Shown here piece after piece: positions 51,347-60,059 of a stretch of DNA of 64,000 nt. Origin of the DNA: Centroberyx gerrardi (Eukaryota > Chordata > Actinopteri > Beryciformes > Berycidae); contig NC_136004.1 in NCBI RefSeq assembly GCF_048128805.1, forward strand, positions 25,134,333 through 25,198,332, in the 5' to 3' direction. A program made the translations under genes and the position numbers. Within the stretch, counting starts at the first letter, position 1. Each line of letters begins with the position of its first letter. Under the pieces are notes generated by a model. That model did no database searches and was not told the origin of the DNA. It saw only the letters and a list, made by a program, of their open reading frames with translations.

Positions 51347-54300
51347 GTTCTTGTAACCAGATGCTGGAGGGCTGCTGAGGGCTCTGACCCAGTTCTCCCA
51401 CTTGGCTGCGGATACGATCATTAACGGCAGCGCCACTGCACACATGGCGCCCACTGACCATGCAGACCGTAAGGAAAATCTCAGAATTTTCCACTGGCAT
51501 TATTCCAATTATTCTTACATTAATATTAGCATGCATTACTCTCCCCACCCACACACATGCACATACATACACTACCAGTCAAAAGTTTGGACACACCACA
51601 TTTTTCTTTCTTTTTACTATTTTCCACATTTGAGAATAATAGTAAAGACAAATGATGAAATAACACAAATGGAATTATGCAGTGACCAAAAAAGTGTTCA
51701 AATCAAAAACAAATCAAAACTATCTTATAGTTTAGATTCTTTAAAGTAGCCTTGATGGAAAGGCAAAGGCTTTGGAAAGAAATTCATATACAGGCATCAA
51801 CTTCACTATTAATATTTGTCTAAGAAACAAGTTTCAAGCATTTAAGCATAAGCATTTAGATCAAAATGGCTTTAACATAATGAAAAACAAAGTACATTCA
51901 ATCAGGTGTGTCCAGACTTGACTTGACTGGTAGTGTATCTCCATTTATGCAAAAATGTTTTCAGTTTTAACAGCACTTAAACGTCAGTTTACATTGTAAT
52001 ACAGCAAAGAATGCAGCAATAAAGATGATGGCTGATCACTGCTCCTTTACACCCTGCAGGACTGACAGAGAATTGCAGAGGTTGTGGCACTCAGAGTCTG
52101 CAGTTCTTGAAGGACCTGAAGGCCAAGGCCACCCTGCAGAGCGCAGACCCAGCCTCCATTCGCATAATTGTTCAAAAGATCCTCCACTTGGGCCAGGTGA
52201 GAGATCGGGGCTTGGGAAATGCAAGGAAGTTGGAGCCAAAGATAAATATTTACAGTATATTCATTTCAATAATACAATGTACCATAAAATGTCCAGTAAT
52301 GGCCATAATGAGATGTAACTTTGAATGCAAAGAACAGACACCACAAGTTATGCTTGTGGATTTTCTAATGCAGGATCCAAAGAACAAAAACTGCAACTTT
52401 CACTAGTGTTGCAATCGAATGTATCTGGTCACACAAGTAGTACAAATAACAAACCCTCAACTGCTTATCTGCTGTTTATTTAGGCGACACACCAAGGTTC
52501 AATGTTCTTTATTCATGAAGAAAGAAAAGCCAGCACTCTTAATGTCCTTTTATCATATATTTGAATGGGCAGCTATAGAGCACGACCGATTGCTGAAACG
52601 CGTCCGTCGTTTGTGCTCTATAGCTGCCCATTCAAATATATGATAAAAGGACATTAAGAGTGCTGGCTTTTCTTTCTTCATGTATTAATCTTTGGCCGTG
52701 CACCTAAGGAGGATTTTTTTGACCGAGTTGTGCTCGCATTTGGCGGAGTTTGGACAATGTTCTTTATTGTCATAAGCACAACAAAACAGCAGAAGCAGAT
52801 AATGCTAGACCAAGACCCTACGCTTGTCTCTGTCCACTGGATGAGCAGAGCCACGCTTCCCGGCATACGCACTTCAAACTGTTAAACCTCAAAATGTTCC
52901 ACCCTGAGGGGATTGAATGGTGATGTGTCTACAGCCCAGCACAAAACTCTCTTTGTCACATATTGACTGACAAACAGGTGCAATGCTGTAGGCTGTAGTC
53001 CACACAAGCACTGGAGTTAATGAATTTCAAGGCTGAATGTGACTGACTGAGGGTTGTTTGCCTATTTTAAACACACTGACTCATCGCAGCTTAAGGAACC
53101 AAGAAAAACACAAAAACAAAGCAAGTGGGCGAATCAACAACATCAACAAAGTTTACCAGGCCCTGATGTACTTTTGATGCGAATATATATTTCTAAACAA
53201 TAATAGAATCAACCAGATTCTTCAACATTTGGCAATTTCAATTTTCACCTGGTCTATTTTGAGTCCTTTCCAATATTGTTCACTTGTGCTTTTCTTTGTC
53301 TTGACCGATCATTTCTCCTCTTCTCTAATTTCCAGGAACTGCGGCCGAAAGGCATGGACGTGCGTCAGGATGAGCTGGGAGATCTGGTCGATAAGGAAAT
53401 GGCTGCAACATCAGCGGCTATTGAGGAGGCAGTCCGCAGGATTGATGTAAGTAGTATATGAGTAATAAATCTCAGTACAAGATGTGTTAAATTCCTTGTC
53501 TGATACTGTGTGTGTAAATTCTAATACTGCACAGTGTAACTGACGAGTCCTGTATGGTTCTGTGTATAGGAAATGATGAATCAGGCACGAAAGGACACAT
53601 CCGGAGTTAAACTGGAGGTCAATGAAAGGTTTGTTCTTTTTGGGACTTTGTATATTTAAACAAGAGAAACACCGTTTGTAATAAGATGCATCCTCCCTCC
53701 GAGTTTCATCAAAATGGGGCTGCTGGTGTAGCAGTTATGGCCTTTAATTTTTTTTTATTTTGCCCTTTAATTATAACGCACCTGGCTTGTTGCCTGTTGC
53801 ATGCCATCCTTTCTCTTTCTGCATGCCGTCCTTTCTCTCTGCTGTCTTTCCTGTCATTCTCCACTATATATTGTTCAATGAAGCAGAATGCCGTCGTTTA
53901 AAAAGTACTTTGTCAACTTCTTATCTCTGTTAATCGTTTTATTTCTTTATCATATTTCTCTCCGTTATAGAATCCTCAACAGCTGCACAGACCTGATGAA
54001 GGTAGGTTGCTCTGTTTGAACTAATGCATATTCTGTACTATAATAGTCTACATTATACATATCCTATTTTCTTAGTTAACATATTTAATGAACATGCATT
54101 TCTCTGGTGCTCTTCTCTTATTACCATTCACTCTCCCTTAGGCCATCCGCTTGCTGGTCCTGGCATCTACAGACTTGCAGAAGGAGATCGTGGAGAGCGG
54201 GAGGGTGAGTCAGCTGAGACTGAGGCAGCTCAGTCTTCTTACAGTCGGACAGTTCTCTTTATCTCGGACGTACCGCTGAGCTGCTCTGCTCCACGCAGAA

Positions 54301-57300
54301 CCACAGCTGGACTGACATTTCTAATCTCTTGCTTGTCAAGGGCGCAGCCACCATTAAAGAGTTCTACGCCAGGAACTCTCGCTGGACCGAGGGACTCATC
54401 TCTGCCTCCAAGGCCGTGGGATGGGGAGCCACACAGATGGTGTAAGTCCTGAGTTACATGGGACATTCCAGTTTATAATCTTTTGTATTTAAAGGTGTTT
54501 GGTGTAGCATCTTTAAACATCATTATATTATTGTCAACTTAATTGTGATAACTTGGTATAATAACTGTAAACAAATCATCGAGACAGTTGGAGGATGTAC
54601 CTGTGGCACACAATTTAAAATGTACTGTTGAGGCTGGTTGGGGAAGTCAGTGTTCTTGGCGATGGTCTCATTTGTTTACAGTAATTATACTCCTGTCTCA
54701 AAATAAATGTGGTAATGATTTATTGATGTTAAATGTGGTAATGATTTATTGATGTTAAAATGCTACATGTGGCACCTTTTAAACAATCTATGGCATAGAA
54801 GTTAGACAGTGTGCAGGGCTCTAAATTTTAAGCTAAGAGGAATAAAGTTGCATGATTTCTTTACCTGTTTCCACACAGGGAGTCTGCTGATAAGGTGGTG
54901 CTGCACACAGGCAAGTATGAGGAGTTGATCGTCTGCTCCCATGAGATAGCTGCTAGCACAGCGCAGCTGGTCGCTGCCTCTAAGGTAAGAACCTGACACA
55001 CATACACAGCCTCTCGTTACCGCTGTGTCCAAGAAATACACAACGAAACTGAATGCACTGCATTTTATGATAACTGTCACATTGTGAAAATCACATTCTC
55101 CACTTTTCTAAGACAGTGGTAACGTAGAAAACATCATTTCTGTTTGCATCATCACATGGGAGAGCTAATCAACCAGATTACATTTCAACAAGCAACAGTT
55201 ACAAAGTTGCAAATGTAATGTGAAGTCTGGAGTGTCTCCTCTTTTTCTCCTTTCTCCTTTGCGTACCAACGTGATTTCTGTGACTGCGTTTGTCCTGTTT
55301 GGTGTCTAAACTGCATGTGGTCTCACTCAACCCCTGTCATCTGTTCTCAGGTTAAGGCGGACCGCAACAGTAAGAAGCTGACAAGCCTCCAGCAGGCTTC
55401 TCGCTATGTGAATGAAATGGCAGCTAATGTAGTGGCTTCGACCAGGACGGGCCAGGAACACCTAGAGGACAAGGGTTAGTGTGACGAGATCTGAGTGCTA
55501 CAGACGGTTACAGACTCTGATGAGCGACCTGGCTGTTTTTGCCAGCGCCAAAACAACATTTCTGTGTTTTATATGTGCGCTTCTCATGTTGCAGATACCA
55601 TGGACTTCTCTGGAATGTCCCTCATCAAGTTGAAAAAAGAAGAAATGGAGTCACAGGTAAGTAGTAGGCGTGGGACTGTGAGCGGTTTAGAGAGCAGGAG
55701 TGAATGCACAAAGTTGCAAGTTGTCATATGTTTACATATAATCATTAAAACATGGCATGATATAACATGGCAGTACATGGTGCAGCAGTTACAAATGACA
55801 TTACAAAAAAAGAACATTCCTTCAGCATTTTATGAACTATAGACGCAACTTTCGAGAATCTAATGACAAGAAAGAAAGAAATTTGAACTTATTTTCCTGA
55901 ACTACAACTATCCACTGTTTAGACTGTTTAGGCATTTGTAACGCATGCAAATGGGCAACGATCACTGAAATCATCAGCAAAGACACCTGTCACAGGGCAC
56001 TTCTGTAATCTATTTGTTACTATACAGTTCAGAAGGAAACGTTTTGATGCTTTCTATTAGGACGAGTTGGTTTCACTATTGTCATATTCCATGCATTATA
56101 AATTTCTTCAATTTTATGTGAGATTGGAGACCGTCATAGAAGACCCACACTTAGGCTTGGGCCGACATTCAATATTATCGAATATTCGCGATATGTTCTG
56201 CGGTATTGAATATTGTAAGAGCAAATTTATAGGCTTATTATTAATAGCCTAGAAATGTGATGTGATTTAGAAGAAATAAAATAAAAACAAACAAAAAAAG
56301 GAAAAACCTGGAAAAAAAAAATAAAATACGACAGAGACCCTCCCGCGATAATATCGTATATCGTGATATTTTGGTGGGACAGCATCGTGATATAAAATTT
56401 TGGATATCGCCCAAACCTACCTACACTACTCTGCCATGAACTGTTTGATTTCCTCGATTGACATTCAGGGCTTGGCATTCAGCTGGCTTGGCACAGATAA
56501 CAGTTCAGCAGTTTTGACCATAGAAACCCACCTGATCGTTTTCTGTTTCTTGTGCGTTTGCCCCTCAGGTGAAGGTGCTAGAGTTGGAAAGTCAGCTGGA
56601 GAACGAGCGCCTGCGCCTGGGCGAGCTGAGGAAGAAACATTACTCGGTAGCCGGCGTTCCCCTGGAGCAGATCTCCGAGGGAAACGGCTTGAGCTCCTCG
56701 CCGGCCCATCCTGCCCCTCAGTCGCCCAAACCCACCAAACCTGCCGTCATGAGGAAACCCGCGTTGGCCCAGAAACCCAACATACCACCCAAAAATACGG
56801 TAAGGGCCATGAAGAGAAGGCTGTGTGTTTTGTTTTCAGAAAATAATATATATGAGAAAATAAGATATGACTTGTTTTTTTGTTTTGTTTATTTTTTTAG
56901 ACATTTTTCACCTTTATGCGACAGTTGAAAGCAGAGACAGATAGGAAAGACTGGGGGAGAGGGGGATGACATGATGGTGACAGATATGACTTGTTGACAG
57001 ATCTGGGGACTCAAGTCACATGACTTGGACTTGAGTCAGACTCGAGTCACAATTTTAATTGTTTGAGACTTGACCTGATGTATGAAGAGAATACTTGAGA
57101 CTTGACTTGACTTGGGTTCTGGTGACTTGGGACTCTGCTTTGACTTGTACTTTGATGACTTGAAAAGCTTTCTAAAGTCTTGACAAAAGATCTTGTGTTT
57201 GTGTAAATGACTTAGATTGAAAGTGATGAGATTTGTTCCACCAGACGACTGAATTTAAATTCTGTTTACTGAATTTGTATGGAATGATTGAATTTATTGA

Positions 57301-57613
57301 AGTTGAAACTGATTATAGAAATCAAACTCATGATGCTCTTACCAAGTTTTTATCCTATTAAAACCATATTGCATTGAAAAGTCCTAGATATTCAGTTTTC
57401 TTTAAGATATTAAATTGATACTGGACTTTTGTTCTGACTTGACTTGGTGTTCTACATTTAGACTTGAGTCTTGACATTAATGGAATGGACTAGACTTGGA
57501 CTTGAGACTTGCGCCTTAAGACTTGAGTCTGACTTCACTGGTCACTCTTCTGCTTGTTGACACCTCACATTCTCCAATTCTTTTCTCTCATCTGTACATT
57601 GCAGTTTAAGTAA
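30085..57613 (+). CDS. hip1r: Huntingtin-interacting protein 1-related, complete, 32 coding exons, 1,070 aa
   Basis: Endocytic adaptor linking clathrin coats, PI(4,5)P2 and F-actin. Exons: 30085-30177, 39926-39989, 40762-40904, 41184-41240, 41965-42045, 42184-42260, 42827-42888, 44028-44168, 44860-44917, 45466-45541, 46205-46372, 46488-46543, 46651-46723, 47283-47466, 47919-48007, 48119-48235, 48326-48427, 48658-48852, 50543-50690, 51119-51205, 51361-51468, 52060-52196, 53336-53446, 53570-53628, 53971-54001, 54142-54204, 54341-54441, 54879-54984, 55351-55474, 55595-55656, 56569-56799, 57605-57613. The total of 3,213 nt closes in frame. ANTH domain about 25-300 (SISKAIN, HARRIILGTH, SSILSWKFCHVLHKVLRDGH); acidic run in exon 11; IFDQTFGPPNGG in exon 12; coiled coil about 360-630; THATCH/I-LWEQ about 770-990 (GWGATQ, SHEIAASTAQLVAASKVKA). 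Start chosen because MNSIRQVP matches the known HIP1R N-terminus, which with synteny favours HIP1R over HIP1. The tail KPALAQKPNIPPK is proline-rich; the protein stops two codons into exon 32. Confidence 0.94.
30328..30350. repeat. (GT)n microsatellite, hip1r intron 1
   Basis: Uninterrupted TG dinucleotides shortly after the exon 1 donor. Likely polymorphic; no other significance is visible. Confidence 0.9.
31264..31403. repeat. 70-bp tandem duplication containing a (GT)n run, hip1r intron 1
   Basis: GGCTACTGCGCTTGTGAAAT begins at 31264 and again at 31334. The two units are near-identical, including the internal TG run and the CCACTGTG end. High identity implies a recent duplication, or possibly an assembly duplication at a microsatellite. 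Confidence 0.88.
32153..32478. mobile_element. hAT-type MITE in hip1r intron 1
   Basis: Left end TACGGCTGCAACAAACTATT and right end TTTTTTCAGCTCTA, with ATTATCGATTAATC-type subterminal repeats, are typical of a widespread fish MITE. Flanking GTTGCTAC (32145-32152) and GTTGCTCC (32479-32486) match at 7 of 8 bases. Confidence 0.8.
33271..33310. repeat. Small stem enclosing an A-run, hip1r intron 1
   Basis: ATGTTAGTGT at 33271-33280 pairs exactly with 33301-33310 across an A-rich 20-nt spacer. The origin is unclear. Confidence 0.4.
34813..34972. repeat. Fold-back hairpin element 2 in hip1r intron 1
   Basis: The 55-bp arms TCATGAAGAGAGA...ATGTAAAAA and their complement ending TCTCTCTTCATGA differ at about two positions. 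The 49-nt loop contains AAGCCGAAACGCAG (GAAAC at 34877-34881), as in the loops of the other two hairpins. Confidence 0.8.
35440..35484 (+). CDS. hip1r: Candidate alternative first coding exon of hip1r
   Basis: The ATG opens MSKHMDTLLKGREDK (15 codons) and runs directly into a strong donor, AAG|GTAAGC, in phase 0. That is exactly the phase needed to join exon 2 at 39926 (LSSISKAIN). Splicing would replace the MNSIRQVP leader with a shorter N-terminus while keeping the whole ANTH core. An acceptor-like CTCCCAGCAG lies just before the ATG, so it could also be an internal alternative exon. This is an inference from sequence only. Confidence 0.45.
35534..35573. repeat. (GT)n microsatellite, hip1r intron 1
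   Basis: About 20 TG units with one interruption, 50 bp after the candidate alternative exon. Confidence 0.9.
36010..36320. repeat. SINE-like tRNA-derived fragments flanking a (GT)n run
   Basis: 36010-36122 has a plus-strand SINE look (GGTTGTTGGTTTGATCTTC as B box, then CCTGAGCAAGGGCACTTCAC, a very common fish repeat word). 36123-36162 is (GT)n. 36240-36320 read on the minus strand is tRNA-like (GCAGACTCTCAATCGGGAGA, then GTTTGATTCCCGG as B box). Neither piece is an intact tRNA gene. Confidence 0.6.
36321..38091. other. hip1r intron 1 interior, nothing recognised
   Basis: No TIR pair, SINE promoter boxes or coding similarity is seen. A G-rich run lies near 36855-36880. Confidence 0.5.
38092..38119. 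repeat. (CA)n microsatellite, hip1r intron 1
   Basis: A perfect CA run preceded by a degenerate CCCA-rich stretch (38070-38091). Confidence 0.9.
39892..39925 (+). promoter_or_regulatory. hip1r: Repeat-derived polypyrimidine tract and acceptor of hip1r exon 2
   Basis: The acceptor CCCTCACAG is preceded by about five CTCCT/CTCTC-type units, so the splicing polypyrimidine tract is itself a short tandem repeat whose length could vary between alleles. Confidence 0.6.
40160..40600. repeat. AATTCC/GGAATT-rich dispersed repeat in hip1r intron 2
   Basis: CAATTCCAATTC-type words and complements cluster at both ends (40195-40260, 40535-40600) around a neutral centre (GTATTTGATGCATAACATGT). This is typical of a small palindromic fish repeat, but boundaries and target duplication are not visible. 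Confidence 0.5.
40955..41035 (+). repeat. Degenerate tRNA-like SINE fragment, hip1r intron 3
   Basis: AAGTGGCTCGGTGGGCTAAA resembles a SINE A-box region, followed by CATCATGAGTTCAGAT in a B-box position. Weak and truncated. Confidence 0.35.
41486..41897. repeat. Fold-back element with ~85-bp arms, hip1r intron 4
   Basis: 41486-41568 (GCTGTCGGTTGAAATGGTGA ... CTCCAAAAAAGCCA) and 41809-41897 (TGGCTTTTTTGGAGATATTT ... TTTCAACCGACAGC) are inverted repeats with few differences; a long shared block is GCTAGGCCTCTTGCTGCTAA. The 240-bp centre is unique. The outer boundary may extend left to TTAAAGGATAAG at 41386. Confidence 0.75.
43526..43976 (-). mobile_element. hAT MITE 'GACTTG' family, copy 2, perfect 8-bp TSD, hip1r intron 7
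   Basis: Minus orientation (CAAGTC words on the plus strand). The ends CAGAGGTG and ACCTCTG are flanked by exact ACTGTGGG at 43518-43525 and 43977-43984. It shares the core ACACAAGATCTTTTGTCAAG with copies 1 and 3. At 451 bp it is shorter than copy 1 through internal deletion. Confidence 0.92.
44250..44715 (-). mobile_element. Tc1/mariner-type MITE, copy A, hip1r intron 8
   Basis: The termini CACTGCCTGTCAAAAGTGTG and its complement-like CGTTTGATGGGCAGTG are flanked by TA dinucleotides (44248-44249, 44716-44717). The reverse complement aligns along most of its length with copy B at 49946-50401. There is no transposase. Confidence 0.85.
45700..46163. repeat. hAT-like repeat rich in TTTTACTTTTACTTAAGTA, hip1r intron 10
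   Basis: The right end, read on the minus strand, is CAGTGGTGGAAAAAGTACT, a common fish hAT terminus. Repeated ACTTTTACTT/AAGTAAAAGTA words fill both flanks of the element. The left terminus and target duplication could not be fixed. Confidence 0.6.
46406..46439. repeat. (CA)n microsatellite after hip1r exon 11
   Basis: About 16 CA units starting 34 nt after the exon 11 donor and about 50 nt before exon 12. The intron is only 115 bp, so most of it is simple repeat. Confidence 0.9.
49946..50401 (+). mobile_element. Tc1/mariner-type MITE, copy B, hip1r intron 18
   Basis: CACTGCCCATCAAACGTTTG at the left and CTTTCGATGGACGGTG at the right, with TA on both sides (49944-49945, 50402-50403). It is inverted relative to copy A, 5.2 kb away in the same gene. 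Confidence 0.85.
51315..51344. repeat. (CT)n tract in the polypyrimidine region of hip1r intron 20
   Basis: CCCCCCCCCCTTCTCTCT... lies immediately upstream of the exon 21 acceptor (TTGTAACCAG). Confidence 0.85.
51570..51935. mobile_element. Tc1-type MITE with CACTACCAGTCAAAAGTTTGG termini, hip1r intron 21
   Basis: The left end CACTACCAGTCAAAAGTTTG and the right end GACTTGACTGGTAGTG are flanked by TA. GGACACACC at the left is mirrored by GGTGTGTCC at the right. This terminus is very common in teleosts; the copy is non-coding. Confidence 0.85.
52514..52682. repeat. Perfect 70-bp hairpin (fold-back element 3), hip1r intron 22
   Basis: 52514-52583 (CATGAAGAAAGAAAAGCCAG ... GCTATAGAGCAC) is the exact reverse complement of 52613-52682, with no mismatches over 70 bp and a 29-nt loop. 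The loop reads GATTGCTGAAACGCGTCC, with GAAAC at 52595-52599. The absence of mismatches implies a young insertion or arm homogenisation. Confidence 0.9.
52683..53335 (+). other. Remainder of hip1r intron 22, nothing recognised
   Basis: Unremarkable intron sequence up to the exon 23 acceptor. No TIR, LINE or SINE signature is clear. Confidence 0.5.
56152..56419. mobile_element. hAT-type MITE, TAGGCTTGGGC termini, hip1r intron 30
   Basis: It begins TAGGCTTGGGCCGACATT and ends GATATCGCCCAAACCTA. Flanking 8-mers CCCACACT (56144-56151) and CCTACACT (56420-56427) match at 7 of 8. The interior is rich in ATATCG/CGATAT words. Confidence 0.82.
56998..57552 (+). mobile_element. hAT MITE 'GACTTG' family, copy 3, perfect 8-bp TSD, hip1r last intron
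   Basis: Exact CTTGTTGA at 56990-56997 and 57553-57560. The termini have drifted (CAGATCTG...CTCTTCTG against CAGAGGTG...CACCTCTG in copy 1) but the body matches copy 1 closely, including AGATCTTGTGTTTGTGTAAA. It ends about 50 bp before the final exon. A SINE-like tail relic lies just left at 56890-56970. Confidence 0.9.
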
Positions 57614-58562
57614 ATGCCTGAGCAGAAGAGGAGAATGCTTCACCGGTGGACGGTTGGATTGATCGGAGCAAGATCGCCTCTTTGTGAACGTAGGGTTCCT
57701 TTTTAGCTGCATGCTGACAATCCTCTGTCTCATCCTGAGTCTTAACTGTTCTCCCTTCCTCCTTTTTTTTTTTTTTTTTTTCTTTTTTGGCAAATTTTGA
57801 CCTCAAGCCTGATTTTTGACCCTTGATGCCTGTAAGAGATTCGCTGTCTGTGCCCCTGTTTTTTTTTTAAGATGCGTAACTTGTGCCGCCAAGGCTCTAC
57901 CCTTTTTTATTTTAGCATTTGGCATCAAGAACAAAAATGGGAAATATTCTACTTTTAAGTCGTGCAAAATTGTTTTTACTGCATCACCACTGTATTATTA
58001 AACTTTTAGATGAATAACACTACTGCTTTTAGAATAAGGATATTGATGATAATAACCGCAAAATGACAGCATATCATGGACTTGTATGTGAATAATTAAA
58101 TTAGATCATGTTTGGGACGACCTAGTTTTATTTTGGCATTATTTTGGACGCTCATTATGGAGCGTCTCACATGTTTTTTTTCTTAATGTACACTGTATGC
58201 TATTTATGTTGTGGTGGGTGGTGAAAAAAAAACTAGGGAAGCGCGTCATGTAAGTCCATGTTGCTGCAGAAGTTTTAGGTACCTCCAGCTTTGCCTCCAT
58301 GAAGGACGGTGTTCCTCTACTCACGTGCAAAAATAGCTTTCTGTCTCTCTACAGTACCAGATTGTCACTTAGGCCTTGAAATGTACTGTACTAATACATT
58401 TAAATATTATCTACAAGGACATACAGTCTGTATCGGTGTGTGTGCATCTCACACCAGTTATAATTTATATTATTACTACAGTCGTCTCTTGAATGTCCCT
58501 CTGAATGAAGAAAAACTGGATATTGTGTAAATGCGTATTGATAGATTTAATGCCGGCACACA

Positions 58563-58568
58563 AATAAA
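58563..58568 (+). terminator. hip1r: Proximal hip1r polyadenylation signal candidate
   Basis: AATAAA about 950 nt after the stop codon. Confidence 0.5.
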
Positions 58569-58817
58569 AGGATGTAGGCGTCTTTGTTAGTCATCACATG
58601 CTTCTCTTAGGCTGAAAATGGAAAACTAGGGTTAGTGTATGATGGTGTTAAACTCCTCTTTTGCCTCTGGGAGCTTTTCTTAAAGGGTCTTAAAATGCAT
58701 CTTTTTATGTTCTGTCCTTTTCCTCTGTATGAAATGTCTTTATACACTCAGATCTATTAATATATTTTAGTAAAGATAATGGTGGTTTCTCCTTGTAAGA
58801 AGTGTACATGTCAAACG

Positions 58818-58830
58818 AATAAACAATAAA
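58818..58830 (+). terminator. hip1r: Distal hip1r polyadenylation signals (two AATAAA)
   Basis: Two AATAAA hexamers (58818-58823, 58825-58830) are followed by a GU-rich stretch (CATTGTGTTGCTTCGTTTTG), the best cleavage context in this stretch. Confidence 0.65.
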
Positions 58831-58850
58831 TGTTTGATTTAATGTCTCAT

Positions 58851-59760
58851 TGTGTTGCTTCGTTTTGTTCAAGCGAGTCACTTCCAACAAATATTTGTCC
58901 TGCAGATATTTCATTGTACTATGTTAGACTATATAGCCTTTTATATAATTTTAACTCGCAACTGAAAACAGCTAAATACACCAGAAGATGAAAGCCTCTG
59001 TTTTTCCTGACCACAAACTTTTGTCTACTTGAATGCTCATACATTCTTAGACATCTCCTATTGTAGGCTAATTGTACATTCATATTTTATGGCTAAATAT
59101 GTTATGGCTATGTGTTTTTACATTTCATACATACAAGTTTCTAACCAAGGAACAAAGCATTATAACACAAAAATAAACATTAAATATCATAGTGAAGAAA
59201 TAAGTAATATATCTAAATTGCAAAAAAAGAATGAAACGAAGTATACAACCAAGAATATCATGACATGCGCAGTTATGTCAGGTATATCGGGTATATCAGG
59301 TTCAGGTATCGTGTATGGGGCGTGGGCTTTTGCTGCCTTCAGGTACTGGGGTAAATGTTGTAATTTCGATAAACCATAAAACCTCACATGAACGACCCAC
59401 CAAACTGATAAACAGAGTTGCCTAGATGTGACGTTCAAGGGGCGGAGAGCATATGAGTCAATTATATTACTGAAGGTAAACATAATGTGTTGTTATAGTT
59501 ATTAATAGTAGTGGTAGTACTAGTAGGCTATGTTATTGTTTGGCATTCTATGTAAATAAATAGTATTGTTTGTATTATCACTTTACACGCTTGTAAAGCG
59601 TTTACATTTACATGCTTGATGTGCGTTTTCTCCCATTTATTCTGCCACTGTAGCACAAAGTATCTCTGTGCCGTTTGATTTCTATGAATTAAACAACAGC
59701 CGCTAAAAAAACCAAACACTTTGTAACAGAATCAATTTTGTTATTTCAGACCAAAAGCAC
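58851..59760. other. hip1r-rilpl1 intergenic spacer
   Basis: AT-rich, with no gene or repeat structure I can name. A GGTATATCGGGTATATCAGG-type short iteration occurs at 59280-59310. Confidence 0.5.
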
Positions 59761-59830
59761 TAGAATACGCCACCGGTCGTATTTACCACTTACGAAATCG
59801 GAAGTACGAGCTTCCGAGGTGACCTTGAAG
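59761..59830 (+). promoter_or_regulatory. rilpl1: Candidate rilpl1 promoter element: convergent ETS-like sites
   Basis: CGGAAGTACGAGCTTCCG at 59799-59816 places two ETS-type GGAAG cores in inverted orientation within a small CpG-containing patch, about 245 bp before the rilpl1 ATG. No TATA box is evident. This is a motif match only. Confidence 0.3.
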
Positions 59831-59942
59831 GTAGCATTCATAATAGTACACAAGCGCCGGAGTTGTCAAAGTTTAGATAATCAACAAACAGAAACGACGT
59901 TTTACGAAGTTTACACACGCTTCAGCTGGCTTGTCGAAACCA

Positions 59943-60035
59943 ATGGTTGAAACTAACATTTTGAAGACAAATGGCAGCGTAGTGAAAGCGTCAGAGAGGG
60001 AAGGAGGGAAGACTATGTTGAATGTAGAGGTGTAA
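59943..60035 (+). other. rilpl1: Upstream ORF in the presumed rilpl1 5' leader
   Basis: An ATG at 59943 opens 30 codons and closes with TAA at 60033-60035, 24 nt before the rilpl1 start. A second in-frame ATG lies at 60015. Whether it is transcribed depends on the unknown start site. Confidence 0.35.
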
Positions 60036-60059
60036 AGTCTGGCGTTGCAGAAAACAGAC

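Larger units (their letters stand above)
57614..58850 (+). other. hip1r: hip1r 3' UTR (predicted)
   Basis: The region from the stop to the last poly(A) signals contains no ORF of note. A T-run at 57765-57785 and AT-rich sequence follow. The extent is inferred from poly(A) signals only. Confidence 0.55.

Noticed and set aside
52584..52612. Hammerhead ribozyme in a hairpin loop
   Set aside because: GAAAC is present but the CUGANGA box and a UH cleavage site in the right place are not; kept only as a hypothesis under the loop-motif finding.
30085..57613. Assignment of the ANTH/THATCH gene as HIP1 rather than HIP1R
   Set aside because: The MNSI N-terminus, GHRDRFHDQFH region and neighbourhood with kntc1, HCAR and rilpl1 fit HIP1R better.
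58200..58850. Additional small genes in the hip1r 3' region
   Set aside because: Frames are below 75 codons, AT-rich and lie before the poly(A) signals; more likely 3' UTR.
60045..60059. Earlier rilpl1 start at 60045
   Set aside because: That codon is TTG; the first in-frame ATG is at 60060 in better context.
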